Assembly: GCA_017302875.1 (NCBI GenBank)
Contig: JAFLCA010000011.1
Location: forward strand, 1-37,582
DNA length: 37,582 nt
Direction of reading: 5' to 3'
DNA from: Deltaproteobacteria bacterium
GTDB lineage: Bacteria > Bdellovibrionota_C > UBA2361 > JAFLCA01
Shown here: positions 26,897-35,325 of the stretch, in pieces
Position numbering within the stretch: position 1 is the first letter of the stretch
Layout of the letters: every line of letters begins with the position of its first letter
Made by a program: the position numbers and the translations under genes
The notes under the pieces: generated by a model
What the model saw: the letters and a program-made list of their open reading frames with translations, nothing else
Database searches by the model: none
Told to the model about the DNA's origin: nothing

Positions 26897-29800
26897 ATGC
26901 CCGAGAAAGAATACACTAAAATTCGCCCGCGCCTTTCTTTTCAGGGAGCGCCGCGCAAACGCTCCGGCATTCCCGAATATGCTGAACTTTTCGTAAGTAG
27001 CACCTTCTCTTTTTTGTGTGGAGCAAGTCAGCCCGAAGAACTCGTACAACAAGCTGCGCACTTAGGCCTTAGCGCTATCGGTCTCACTGATTGCAATACG
27101 CTGGCCGGGGCAGTGCGCGCGCATACCGTTGCCAAAGAATGTAAGATTCCCTTTTTGCTGGGCTGTCGCCTGGCGCTCCAGTATGAAGCCGAAATTAAAG
27201 AGCACTCGCTCACTTCTCTTCTTTCAATTCTAGTGTACCCACTCAATCGCAGCGCCTACGGCAGACTGTGCCGCTTGCTCACGATAGGCAATCGGCGCGC
27301 GCCAAAAGGTCAATGCTTTTTAACTCTTGATGACTTCCTTGCCCATAGCGATGACCTGGCGCTCATTCTTGTTCCACCGGCATTTCTCCATCATGCAAAA
27401 CGCATACACCCCAGTGAAGAGGTAAATTTTCTAGCGGCCTGTCGTCGCATCAAAGAAAACCTGCGCGAGAAGCATCTACTGTCCCTAGCGCTGGTTAAAA
27501 CCTACGGCAATCAAAGCCAGCAACATCTTCAATCAGCGCTTCAAATTGCGGCCCGGCTGGAAGTGTCGGTAGTGGCAAGCAACAACATCCACTACCACAG
27601 CCCCGAGCGAAAAGCGCTGCAAGATGTGGTCACTTGTATCAAGCACGGCTGCACTATTTCCCAGGCCGGATTTCTCTTACAACAAAACAGCGAAGCCTTC
27701 CTCAAAGATGCGCAGGAGATGGCGCGCCTGTTTCGCGATACTCCGCAGGCCTTACGACGCAGTATCGAAATTAAAGAGATGGCGCAGGGGTTCTCGCTTG
27801 ATCAGCTGCGCTACGAATATCCGGACGAGATCTGCCCAGGTGACAAGCCTCCCTTGCAGTACCTTACCGAGCTTACCTGGAAAGGCGCCTCGCAGCGTTT
27901 TCCCGAAGGAATTTCGGAGAAAGTAAAGGCGCTTATCGAGGAAGAACTCCAGCTCATTAAGGAATTGAACTACGCGAAATACTTTCTTACCTGCTACGAC
28001 ATCGTGGCTTTTGCGCGCTCACGCGAAATTCTTTGTCAGGGACGCGGGGCAGCCGCAAATTCCGCTGTGTGCTACTGCCTTGGCATCACATCGGTGGATC
28101 CCACGAGAATCGACTTACTCTTTGCCCGCTTCGTCAGCAAAGAACGACAAGAACCGCCTGATATCGATATTGATTTCGAACACGAACGCCGCGAAGAGGT
28201 CATTCAGTACATTTATGAAAAATACGGGCGCGACCGCGCCGGTCTGACCTGCGAAGTGGTTTCCTATCGTCATCGCAGCGCCATTCGCGAAACGGCCAAA
28301 GCGCTCGGTCTGTCTTTAGAAATTGCCGATAAACTTGCCAAGTGCATTCATCGCTGGACCGGGTACGGCATCCCCGGTGAAGACCTAAAAGAAATCGGCC
28401 TCGACCCGCAGGATCCCACCATTCTCAAAGCCATCGAACTAAGCAATGAAGTACTGGGCTTCCCCCGCCATCTTTCCCAGCACGTCGGGGGTTTTGTCAT
28501 CTCAGCGCAGCCGCTCTGTGAAACCGTGCCGATTCTCAATGCCTCCATGGAAGATCGCACCATTATCGAGTGGGACAAAGATGACATCGAGGCGCTCGGC
28601 ATGCTCAAGATTGATATTCTCGGCTTAGGCATGCTGACCTGCGTTCGCAAAGCCCTTGCGCTCGTTAATGTGCGACGCTCCCCTGATGCACAGGTAGAAT
28701 TCTTCAGTATTCCGGCAGAAGACAAGGCTGTCTACGAAATGATCTGCCAGGCGGATACCATTGGCGTATTCCAAATTGAATCGCGCGCGCAAATGTCCAT
28801 GCTGCCACGCCTCAAGCCGAATTGTTTCTACGATCTCGTCATCGAAGTGGCTATCGTCCGCCCCGGCCCCATTCAGGGCAATATGGTGCACCCCTACCTT
28901 AAGCGCCGCCATGGCATCGAGGAGCCGCACTATCCCGACGAACGAGTCAAAAGCATTCTCGGAAAAACTCTGGGCGTACCGCTTTTTCAAGAACAGGCGA
29001 TGCGCTTGGCAATTGTACTGGCGCAGTTTACCCCCGACGAGGCCGAAGCATTGCGACGAGCCATTGGAGCTTGGAAACGCGACAAAAATAAACTGGCCAC
29101 ATTTCATCGCAAAATTATCGCAGGCATGACCGCCAACGGCTATTCACTCGAATTTGCCGAAAGCTGCATGAGTCAGATTAAAGGTTTTAGCGAGTACGGC
29201 TTTCCCGAGTCGCACGCCGCGTCGTTTGCTTTGATTGCCTATGCCTCAGCTTGGCTAAAGCTACATTACCCTGCTGAATTTGCCGCTGCCCTCATCAACA
29301 GTCAGCCGATGGGATTCTACCAGCCCTCTCAACTGATTACGGACGCCAAGAACCACGGAGTAGACGTACTGCCTATCGACGTGAACAAAAGCTGCTGGGA
29401 TTGCACGATGGAAGGCGGTTCTTTGCGCCTAGGCATGCGCCTAGTACGCGGGCTTAGAGAGTCGCAAGTCGCGCTTATCACCAACGCAGTAAAAACGTAT
29501 GGCAGTTTTTCTTCGATAGAAAAACTCTGGAACATGGCGCGCTCAGAAACAGATCGCTTACGGAAAGCCTCTCTGCAAGCTTTAGCGCGAGCTGACGCGT
29601 TTCGCTCGCTTGGCCTTAGTGCGCGTGATGCTCTGTGGCATATCCGCGCGCTCCCCCCGGAGCCGCTGCCCATGGATCATCTAACGCTTCCATTCTTGCA
29701 TCAACAACAGGTGCAACTCCCGTTCATGAGCAAACAGCAAGTTATGTTTCAGGATTATGAAGCGACAGGTCTTTCTTTGCGCGGTCACCCGATTGGCTTT

Positions 29801-30169
29801 ATCCGCCCCCATCTTGAACAACGCGGCGTCATTCCTGCGCAACAACTCAAAATACTACAAGTGCCGCACCCGCGCAGCCGCATCTCGGTTGCAGGCATTG
29901 CAATTGTGCGGCAGCGACCGGGGACGGCAAAAGGAGTCGTGTTTATAACGCTTGAAGATGAAACAGGTATATCGAATTTAATTATCCGCCCGGAAGTGTT
30001 TGAAGCCCATTATAAAATTATAGTCTCCAGCGCCTGCATTCTTGCGCATGGAACCCTGCAACGAACAGGCGAGGTGGTGTACCTAAGCACTGAAAGGGTA
30101 GAAAGCCTCGACTCCTTAGTGCTCGAACAACGTGAGGTCAGCTTACCCTCCAAGAGTTACTCGTACTAA
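26897..30169 (+). CDS. dnaE2: Error-prone DNA polymerase DnaE2
   Basis: A 1090-residue C-family polymerase, the catalytic subunit for translesion synthesis in this cassette. An N-terminal PHP domain begins Y-A-E-L-F-V-S-S-T-F-S-F-L-C-G-A-S-Q-P-E-E-L. The palm carries P-D-I-D-I-D-F-E-H-E-R-R (Asp about 422 and 424), and K-I-D-I-L-G-L further on holds the third acidic residue. A beta-clamp motif Q-V-Q-L-P-F is near residue 938, and a C-terminal OB-fold region follows. Length is typical of DnaE2. GAGG seven bases upstream of the ATG is a good ribosome site. It is the last gene of the operon, convergent with the glycoside-hydrolase-like gene (19-base gap). Confidence 0.95.
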   Translation: MPEKEYTKIRPRLSFQGAPRKRSGIPEYAELFVSSTFSFLCGASQPEELVQQAAHLGLSAIGLTDCNTLAGAVRAHTVAKECKIPFLLGCRLALQYEAEIKEHSLTSLLSILVYPLNRSAYGRLCRLLTIGNRRAPKGQCFLTLDDFLAHSDDLALILVPPAFLHHAKRIHPSEEVNFLAACRRIKENLREKHLLSLALVKTYGNQSQQHLQSALQIAARLEVSVVASNNIHYHSPERKALQDVVTCIKHGCTISQAGFLLQQNSEAFLKDAQEMARLFRDTPQALRRSIEIKEMAQGFSLDQLRYEYPDEICPGDKPPLQYLTELTWKGASQRFPEGISEKVKALIEEELQLIKELNYAKYFLTCYDIVAFARSREILCQGRGAAANSAVCYCLGITSVDPTRIDLLFARFVSKERQEPPDIDIDFEHERREEVIQYIYEKYGRDRAGLTCEVVSYRHRSAIRETAKALGLSLEIADKLAKCIHRWTGYGIPGEDLKEIGLDPQDPTILKAIELSNEVLGFPRHLSQHVGGFVISAQPLCETVPILNASMEDRTIIEWDKDDIEALGMLKIDILGLGMLTCVRKALALVNVRRSPDAQVEFFSIPAEDKAVYEMICQADTIGVFQIESRAQMSMLPRLKPNCFYDLVIEVAIVRPGPIQGNMVHPYLKRRHGIEEPHYPDERVKSILGKTLGVPLFQEQAMRLAIVLAQFTPDEAEALRRAIGAWKRDKNKLATFHRKIIAGMTANGYSLEFAESCMSQIKGFSEYGFPESHAASFALIAYASAWLKLHYPAEFAAALINSQPMGFYQPSQLITDAKNHGVDVLPIDVNKSCWDCTMEGGSLRLGMRLVRGLRESQVALITNAVKTYGSFSSIEKLWNMARSETDRLRKASLQALARADAFRSLGLSARDALWHIRALPPEPLPMDHLTLPFLHQQQVQLPFMSKQQVMFQDYEATGLSLRGHPIGFIRPHLEQRGVIPAQQLKILQVPHPRSRISVAGIAIVRQRPGTAKGVVFITLEDETGISNLIIRPEVFEAHYKIIVSSACILAHGTLQRTGEVVYLSTERVESLDSLVLEQREVSLPSKSYSY

Positions 30170-30188
30170 GCCCGATCTCTTAGGGTGA

Positions 30189-31718
30189 CTACTTTTTAGA
30201 AAAAGAATCCAAGAGATACCACCCGTTGCGCTGCCCTTCGATCGCAAGCGGAGCCGCTGTCGAAGCTTGAGAAGCGACCGGCAGGCTTCGATCAAGCACT
30301 CCGACCCACACAGAGAAGGCTCCTGCAGGCAGATCCTTAACGGGAATAGCTTCGTCTACCGTGAAAGCCCCTGGCAATTCCCCGGCGATTGAACGAGGAC
30401 TCATATAAGTCGAAAGTACTTTTCCAATTTGATCTTGAATCTGAAAAGCCCACACCAAATTCTTATCGTAGCACGGGGCGTTTCCAACGTTAGAGACCTG
30501 CAAGGAAACGGGCAAGACTTCAGATTTTCCAATGACCGCAGGAAAAGAGGCTTCGGTTGGTGCTAAGCGAAAACCCAGTGTCCCTAAAAACTTTTCGAAA
30601 GCTGGTTTAAACTTTTCAGGGATTTGTCCCTGCTCACCGTTCTTCGCATTCAGCGCGCTTAGGTGATAGACGTCTGTTCCCCGATCAAAGATCTGCTGAA
30701 GCACTTGTTCGTTATACTGACGCTCGCCGCTTCCCCAATTTGCGCTCCAACTGCCCAAGGTACCGCAAATTTCAGCCACTACGGGCGCTTTCTTCCAAAC
30801 ATCCATAGCATCGGCAGCTTTTAAATTCTGAAGATACACCGAGTGCTCCATGTAGTACCCACCGAAACAGTCGAAGCGAATTCCAGCCCCGCGTGAGATG
30901 GCGTATTTTAATCCTTCAACATCCGTAAGCTGCGCAACCTTCAGCTTATCCGGAAAGGCCTCAAAATAAGCGTCTAGAAGCTCCCGCCGAGAATTTGCGG
31001 TAAGCGCGTACTTCCCAGCAAAGGCGCTCTGAGATGCTTTTGAGATTGGCTCGAAGGCGCCTGAGACTTCACCAAGATGACCCTCTCCCCATAACCCGAA
31101 AATAGAAATGTCGACGATGCCGACTCGCGGATCAGAATTATAGCGAGCACCAAGCGCCTTAATCAGATCGATGAATATTTTTCGCACAGCGTCATCATTG
31201 AGATCCGGCAACCAAAATTGCTGGCGGCTTTCACCGTCATCGTAGACCGCCATTTCACCGGCCATGCCAGAAGCGCGCAAAAACTTAGGTGGCCCCTCCT
31301 CCGGGGCATACGGCATAACGGGTCGCAAATCCAATTTCTGATTTTGGGCTTGTGCCGCTTGTAGTGCACTATCGATAAGACTGAAGTCGTAGCGCCCGGG
31401 AGCAGTCTCCAGCTGGTCCCAGTAAAATTTCTGATAGGCCACACGACTTAAACGCTCAACGCCAGTCGCACCTGGTTGTGAGGCGCGGTCGCAAGTTTGC
31501 CAGCCGCTCTGCGGAGAGAAGAAAAGATCGGAAAGCGGCTTGGGTCGCACGGTGACACGCTCATTTGAGAGTGGCTCAGGCTGAGTCGCTACGGCAACTG
31601 CTCTGGAATCTGCGCTGAACGAACCATCCGCCAAGGGCTGCGCCTCAACATTGTTCCCGGTCGCCACAGACAGTAACACGCTAAACAATAGAGTTGAACG
31701 AGAGGTACGCTGATGCAT
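30189..31718 (-). CDS. Secreted glycoside-hydrolase-like protein (TIM barrel plus C-terminal Ig-like domain)
   Basis: A 509-residue predicted secreted protein with signal peptide (TLLFSVLLSVATG, cleavage near V-E-A). The N-terminal two thirds look like a TIM-barrel hydrolase of the GH42-like/DUF4832-associated type. W-D-Q-L-E-T-A-P-G-R-Y-D-F-S-L-I-D is the usual opening of these barrels, L-D-L-R-P-V-M-P-Y follows, and G-L-W-G-E-G-H-L-G-E offers Glu residues at the usual acid/base position. The C-terminal about 130 residues are beta-rich (PVSLQVSNVGNAPCYDKNLVWAFQIQD), like the Ig-like domain in DUF4832 proteins. Substrate unknown. GAGGA lies four bases before the ATG. It is downstream of the inverted-repeat-flanked gene. 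Confidence 0.7.
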   Translation of the reverse strand: MHQRTSRSTLLFSVLLSVATGNNVEAQPLADGSFSADSRAVAVATQPEPLSNERVTVRPKPLSDLFFSPQSGWQTCDRASQPGATGVERLSRVAYQKFYWDQLETAPGRYDFSLIDSALQAAQAQNQKLDLRPVMPYAPEEGPPKFLRASGMAGEMAVYDDGESRQQFWLPDLNDDAVRKIFIDLIKALGARYNSDPRVGIVDISIFGLWGEGHLGEVSGAFEPISKASQSAFAGKYALTANSRRELLDAYFEAFPDKLKVAQLTDVEGLKYAISRGAGIRFDCFGGYYMEHSVYLQNLKAADAMDVWKKAPVVAEICGTLGSWSANWGSGERQYNEQVLQQIFDRGTDVYHLSALNAKNGEQGQIPEKFKPAFEKFLGTLGFRLAPTEASFPAVIGKSEVLPVSLQVSNVGNAPCYDKNLVWAFQIQDQIGKVLSTYMSPRSIAGELPGAFTVDEAIPVKDLPAGAFSVWVGVLDRSLPVASQASTAAPLAIEGQRNGWYLLDSFSKK

Positions 31719-31743
31719 GGGGTCCTCTTCAGAGGAAAAAGAA

Positions 31744-31759
31744 ATCAGATTCTATATGG
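31744..31759. repeat. Inverted repeat, left copy
   Basis: ATCAGATTCTATATGG is the exact reverse complement of 32565-32580. It lies just beyond the terminator of the 204-residue gene and 25 bases upstream of the glycoside-hydrolase-like start. Confidence 0.8.
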
Positions 31760-31782
31760 CAACATTCCAAAAAAGAAAGAAC

Positions 31783-31815
31783 AGCCGGCGACGCGATAAC
31801 GCAACGTCGCCGGCT
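31783..31815 (-). terminator. Intrinsic terminator of the 204-residue gene
   Basis: A perfect 11-base-pair stem AGCCGGCGACG (31783-31793) with its complement at 31805-31815 encloses the loop CGATAACGCAA. It is followed on the minus strand by GTTCTTTCTTTTTT. It begins 22 bases after the stop codon. The loop is identical to that of the terminator at 12562-12598. Confidence 0.85.
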
Positions 31816-31837
31816 TATTCCTTAGGAACCACCTGGC

Positions 31838-32452
31838 CTAGATGTTCGCGTTCCGAGCAGCCCAGGCACGGATCTGATCGAACGTCTCCTGGTCGAGCGC
31901 GGCGAGCGTGCGACAGTGCGCGCGAGCCTGCACGAAGTCGGCCTCCTTGGCATTGTCAGGCAGACCGTGATCCCAGGTGAAGTGTCCCCAGTGATCCAAG
32001 TAGCCCGGCTCGCCCTTGCTTGCGGGAGCCTTCCAGTTGAACTGCGCGCCAGCGATCTCGCGGTTGTGCACCCAGAACGAATGGTGCACTCGCGCCACCT
32101 TGAGCATCAGCTCGGGCGGCATCTGCTCACCGAGGTGTTGCTCGGCGAGAATGCCCTGGCCGATCTGACGCATCAGGTCGAGGTCCTCGGGCGAAAGCGC
32201 CTCGAAGAGCCCCAGAACCGCCTCGCAGTTGCCCGCCACGATCTTGAGCGTCGCGGGATCGAGATCGGCGAAGGGCTTGCCGGCATCGGGATGCTTCCCG
32301 GGTCCGGGAAAGGGGCCCCTCTCCGTCTTCGAAATCCACCCCCTCCACAGCCACGACTCAAACTGAGGCTGCAGCACCGCATCGAAGATGGCATCTCCGA
32401 CTTCAGAGTCGGGCCGCCACTGCCGCCGTTGAATGGGTTGAGCGATTGTCAC
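31838..32452 (-). CDS. Unrecognised, probably highly expressed 204-residue protein
   Basis: I do not recognise this protein. It is 204 residues, soluble, with no signal peptide, rich in Trp and His (WLWRGWISK, VHHSFWVHNRE, YLDHWGHFTWDHG), and mostly helical. Clustered His, Trp and Asp could form a metal or ligand site, but this is speculation. The start is GTG at 32452 with GGAG eight bases upstream. It has its own promoter, a structured leader and a strong terminator, and a codon choice strongly shifted to C/G-ending codons relative to neighbours. The shift resembles that of the lipoprotein gene at 12627 and suggests high expression. A perfect 16-base inverted repeat flanks the gene with its leader and terminator. 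The opposite strand has a 218-codon open frame, judged a shadow. Confidence 0.72.
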   Translation of the reverse strand: MTIAQPIQRRQWRPDSEVGDAIFDAVLQPQFESWLWRGWISKTERGPFPGPGKHPDAGKPFADLDPATLKIVAGNCEAVLGLFEALSPEDLDLMRQIGQGILAEQHLGEQMPPELMLKVARVHHSFWVHNREIAGAQFNWKAPASKGEPGYLDHWGHFTWDHGLPDNAKEADFVQARAHCRTLAALDQETFDQIRAWAARNANI

Positions 32453-32503
32453 GATAAAATCTCCACGGGAGACACCAAAAATAGGTTCCTGCCTACATGC
32501 AAG

Positions 32504-32548
32504 GTAACCGCCGCTTCAAAGACAACACGTCTCTCAAGAGGCGGTTAC
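32504..32548 (-). promoter_or_regulatory. Structured leader of the 204-residue gene
   Basis: Arms GTAACCGCC (32504-32512) and GGCGGTTAC (32540-32548) pair perfectly. After one mismatch CTT/AAG pair (32514-32516 with 32536-32538), and AGAC/GTCT form a terminal hairpin around AACAC. The structure lies about 50 bases upstream of the GTG on the transcribed strand. It may stabilise the mRNA or act as a regulatory element. Confidence 0.55.
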
Positions 32549-32564
32549 AGCCAAAACCTTCTAC

Positions 32565-32580
32565 CCATATAGAATCTGAT
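32565..32580. repeat. Inverted repeat, right copy
   Basis: CCATATAGAATCTGAT is the exact reverse complement of 31744-31759. It lies immediately downstream of the predicted promoter of the 204-residue gene, at or near the transcript 5' end. Confidence 0.8.
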
Positions 32581-32588
32581 GAAGACTC

Positions 32589-32617
32589 AGTATAGAGACT
32601 TGGCGGTTCTTACTCAA
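32589..32617 (-). promoter_or_regulatory. Promoter of the 204-residue gene
   Basis: On the minus strand TTGAGT (complement of 32612-32617) and TATACT (complement of 32589-32594) are 17 bases apart, matching sigma-70 spacing with a near-consensus -10. Transcription would start near 32582, giving a leader of about 130 bases that contains the inverted repeat and the stem-loop. Confidence 0.6.
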
Positions 32618-32655
32618 TTTTAGGGCCCAGAAAGTGGAGAAAAGATGGCAACAAA

Positions 32656-32689
32656 AAAGGCGCCTCACTGTTTCCAGCGAGACGCCTTT
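32656..32689 (-). terminator. Intrinsic terminator of the cysteine-rich protein gene
   Basis: A 15-position stem with two mismatches (32656-32670 with 32675-32689) around a four-base loop is followed on the minus strand by a run of T and TTGTTGCC. It begins 21 bases after the stop of the gene at 32711. Confidence 0.85.
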
Positions 32690-32710
32690 CATCGGCCTAG
32701 AGGCTTACCT

Positions 32711-33646
32711 TTACGGGGCCGTACAAGCACTTACGTTAGCAGGGATACTCGCCGAAATGGTCAAGTTCTGCTGATTAATCGTATCTCCTTGCGTGAGAGC
32801 TTTCTGATCAGCCTTCACCTTATATCCACGCAACTTGCGCAGCTTCTTAACAGTCGCCTTAAGCAGCTTATTCAGCTCAGTCGACGAGTTATCGAAAGTA
32901 GTGATAGTTGCTTCATTGCTGGTGCTCGTGCAGAACACTTGGTTGGTGCATGAAGTGTAGATACTTGGGATAGACCACGCCAAAGCCCAGCTCTGCTTGT
33001 AAAGCTTATCTGCTTCCTTATTTGAAGCCTTTACGAAAGCCTTATCCTGAGAAGTGCGAGCAAGTTTCTTCACATCGTTATTCTTGTGATTTACAAGCTT
33101 CTTCAACTCAAGCGTATTTCCGTCCAGTACGAATTGATCTTGGGTGATGTCGACGTTGGTGCAGCCCAAGCAGGACATGCCGTCTCCGCCGCAAACTCCG
33201 CAACGATCAAGAACCTTGGTTCCATTGATGGTGCCTTCGCAGTCAACTTGGCAGGCTCCGACGTTTACCGTAGTTTCACATTGATCGATACAAGAGCAGT
33301 TTCCACTGCATCCGCACGCACCACTGTCGTTGATCTCTAAGTATACTTTGCAATTTGCGGCATTGCCCTTGCCCGGACCGTACAACACCAACACTGGAGT
33401 TGCCGAGGTAGGATTCAACAAATCGACATCCGCACAGTCGGTTCCCCACAAATAAGAAAGCACTCCGGCGCCGGTTGAGCCCGTGCCATCGAGATTGATG
33501 TAAGTTTCCGTGCCCTGACATTGGCTTGAGTAAGGACCACAGATATTACAGTGAGTTTGAGCTGTCGCAGATCCTGCGTAAGAGACAACAGCACTAAAAA
33601 TTACGGCGCAGGTAAGGTTTGAAATGCAACGTACGACACCTTTCAT
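32711..33646 (-). CDS. Secreted cysteine-rich protein with CGVCGGDG motif
   Basis: A 311-residue predicted exported protein of unknown function. The signal peptide ends at A-T-A (residues 27-29). The mature N-terminal half has many cysteines: H-C-N-I-C-G-P-Y-S-S-Q-C, a PKD-like stretch (INLDGTGSTGAGVLSYLW), C-G-C-S-G-N-C-S-C-I-D-Q-C, and D-R-C-G-V-C-G-G-D-G-M-S-C-L-G-C. The last resembles the disulfide-rich CGVCGGD repeats of secreted adhesin-like proteins. The C-terminal half is helical and lysine-rich, with few cysteines. The ATG at 33646 has GGAG eight bases upstream and is preferred over 33664. It has its own promoter (33709-33737) and a strong terminator. A surface role is plausible. Confidence 0.75.
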   Translation of the reverse strand: MKGVVRCISNLTCAVIFSAVVSYAGSATAQTHCNICGPYSSQCQGTETYINLDGTGSTGAGVLSYLWGTDCADVDLLNPTSATPVLVLYGPGKGNAANCKVYLEINDSGACGCSGNCSCIDQCETTVNVGACQVDCEGTINGTKVLDRCGVCGGDGMSCLGCTNVDITQDQFVLDGNTLELKKLVNHKNNDVKKLARTSQDKAFVKASNKEADKLYKQSWALAWSIPSIYTSCTNQVFCTSTSNEATITTFDNSSTELNKLLKATVKKLRKLRGYKVKADQKALTQGDTINQQNLTISASIPANVSACTAP

Positions 33647-33708
33647 GGTACTTTCTCCTGGCAAGACAGCTTTCTATAGGGGAATGAGGAATTCTTTAAA
33701 GACAGCAG

Positions 33709-33737
33709 GTTATATATTGAATTGAAAAGTTAATCAA
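33709..33737 (-). promoter_or_regulatory. Promoter of the cysteine-rich protein gene
   Basis: On the minus strand TTGATT (complement of 33732-33737) and TATAAC (complement of 33709-33714) are separated by 17 bases. The region is A+T-rich and lies about 60 bases upstream of the start codon. Confidence 0.55.
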
Positions 33738-33793
33738 AAACTATTCTATTCCACTACTATAACGCGCCAATACCGACACATTAGGAGTTATTT

Positions 33794-34798
33794 TCAACTC
33801 CTCGTCAAGGAAAAATTCCGTGAAAATTTAGCAACTTGTCCGAGAAACACCTTATTATCCGCAGAAACAACAACAGCCCCTTTGATGGGCAAGGAATCAA
33901 GTAAATCAATCGCCTTTTCGGGAGGAAGGAAAAAGGCCCCCACTGCCAGCGCATCTGCCAGCATGCAGGTTGAGGCAATCACGGTGGTCTGCCGACAAGC
34001 GCGTCCAGGTTGTCCCGTCGCTGGATCGATTAGGTGGTGATAGCGCTGCCCATTCACCGTCCAGCAGTTTCGATAGTCCCCTGAGCTGGCAATCGCGACA
34101 TCACCTCGCAACGTCAACGAGCCAAGCGGATCTCCGCCATCGGGAGCTTCCACTTCAACGTGCCACGCAGTGTCTCCCAAAAAACGAATATCCCCGCTGC
34201 ACGCGATGCGCGCAAAGGAAACGCCCTTCGATCTCAAAAACTGCGCACCTAGATCTGCGATCATCCCTTTTCCGATTCCATCGAACTCCAAGCCGCTGGC
34301 ACCAAAGAGTTGCAAACGATGGTCGTTAACCTCAAAACCGGAACGCTCTACGTCTCGCAGGCAATATTTCAAATCCGTGGTAGATGGGAGGCTGCTAGCC
34401 GACTTCGCTTCTCGCCACAGCCGCGTCAACGATAAAATGGAAGGATTAAACTTCCCCTTGGTAAGCTTCTGAATATCTCGCGCAGAGCGCGCCAATGAGA
34501 ACACTAGTTCAGACGAAGCTGCCCGCTGTAGGTTCTTTTGCGCATTGGCTGCCCAAGTCGCGCTGGAACTATCCCAATTAGAAATCTGCGCTATACAGCC
34601 TTCGAGATAGTCAAAACACGCGTCGGCATGCCGCCGCGCCGCGCCTTCCTGCTCTTCATATACGGCAATACTGACAAAGGTGCCCATCAGCGGGCGGGCA
34701 AACTCATCCCAGCGGCCCGAGGACGCCATTGATACGCGCGGGAATGCCATGCTGAGCGCGCCAAGCGCGCATGAAGTTATAAACGACCTTCGTTCCAT
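33794..34798 (-). CDS. apbE: FAD:protein FMN transferase ApbE
   Basis: A 334-residue flavin transferase that attaches FMN through a phosphoester bond to Thr/Ser of target proteins outside the cytoplasm. It starts M-E-R-R-S-F-I-T-S-C-A-L-G-A-L-S-M-A-F, an export signal with twin arginine. Family motifs are P-L-M-G-T-F-V-S-I, D-G-I-G-K-G-M-I-A-D-L-G, A-I-A-S-S-G-D-Y-R and H-L-I-D-P-A-T-G-Q-P. Length is normal. The ATG at 34798 overlaps the upstream membrane-protein gene by 22 bases. The likely target is the FMN-binding protein two genes upstream. A hairpin without a U-tract overlaps the stop codon (33783-33802). Confidence 0.92.
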   Translation of the reverse strand: MERRSFITSCALGALSMAFPRVSMASSGRWDEFARPLMGTFVSIAVYEEQEGAARRHADACFDYLEGCIAQISNWDSSSATWAANAQKNLQRAASSELVFSLARSARDIQKLTKGKFNPSILSLTRLWREAKSASSLPSTTDLKYCLRDVERSGFEVNDHRLQLFGASGLEFDGIGKGMIADLGAQFLRSKGVSFARIACSGDIRFLGDTAWHVEVEAPDGGDPLGSLTLRGDVAIASSGDYRNCWTVNGQRYHHLIDPATGQPGRACRQTTVIASTCMLADALAVGAFFLPPEKAIDLLDSLPIKGAVVVSADNKVFLGQVAKFSRNFSLTRS

Positions 34799-35325
34799 AT
34801 GGCAGAGCGATCCGCACGCCGTCCCCACATCTCTCGCAAGGGAAAGAGACAGAGCGCTAGCAGGCTAGACGAAAATACTACAACGGCGGGACCGAAAAGA
34901 TAGGCAAAGGCAGGATGAACATAAATTATGAACCACGGCAGCGCGAACGTAGTAAGGAAAGAAACAAAGGAGGTCACGTAAAAAAAACTACGCACCTCGT
35001 CTTTGATGTCGCACACCGACAGAAGATGGCACAACAAGAAGAGCAGCATCGAACCGCCCAGAATATGCAGATGTGTGACCTCGACAAGCTCAGCGAAGGG
35101 CCGTGGGGTTGCGGCGCTCGTAAGCGCGTCCAAGGCGTCACCCGCTTCAGCTTCCCCACGATAATACGTAAGAACGGAGTGCGGACTAAGTCCCGTACGG
35201 GATACGGTCAAAGAAACTGAGCTGATAAGACCCAACAAAAGCCCGAGCATAGCCATCGTTATCAGCACCTTAGTGCTGCGACGGGCACGCGATAGTCGAT
35301 ATCCCGGAATTGCCGCTTCTTTCAT
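34777..35325 (-). CDS. Four-helix membrane protein with conserved-looking histidines
   Basis: A 182-residue integral membrane protein with about four hydrophobic segments (near residues 20-42, 86-104, 110-130 and 137-160). A short external loop (SVLTYYRGEAEAG) is followed by V-T-H-L-H-I-L-G-G-S-M-L-L-F-L-L-C-H-L-L. In it His87 and His100 are 13 residues apart on one helix, the spacing seen for b-heme ligands in cytochrome b. H85 and a later His in Y-V-H-P-A-F are also candidates. A heme-bearing electron carrier linking the membrane to the flavoprotein is plausible but unproven. The gene shares ATGA with the FMN-binding gene and overlaps apbE by 22 bases, so the three proteins probably form one unit. 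Confidence 0.75.
   Translation of the reverse strand: MKEAAIPGYRLSRARRSTKVLITMAMLGLLLGLISSVSLTVSRTGLSPHSVLTYYRGEAEAGDALDALTSAATPRPFAELVEVTHLHILGGSMLLFLLCHLLSVCDIKDEVRSFFYVTSFVSFLTTFALPWFIIYVHPAFAYLFGPAVVVFSSSLLALCLFPLREMWGRRADRSAIWNEGRL

Noticed and set aside
31916..32572. Plus-strand open frame of 218 codons opposite the 204-residue gene
   Set aside because: The minus-strand gene has a promoter, a ribosome site, a terminator and biased codons. The plus frame is the mirror of a G+C-rich gene and shows no family features.
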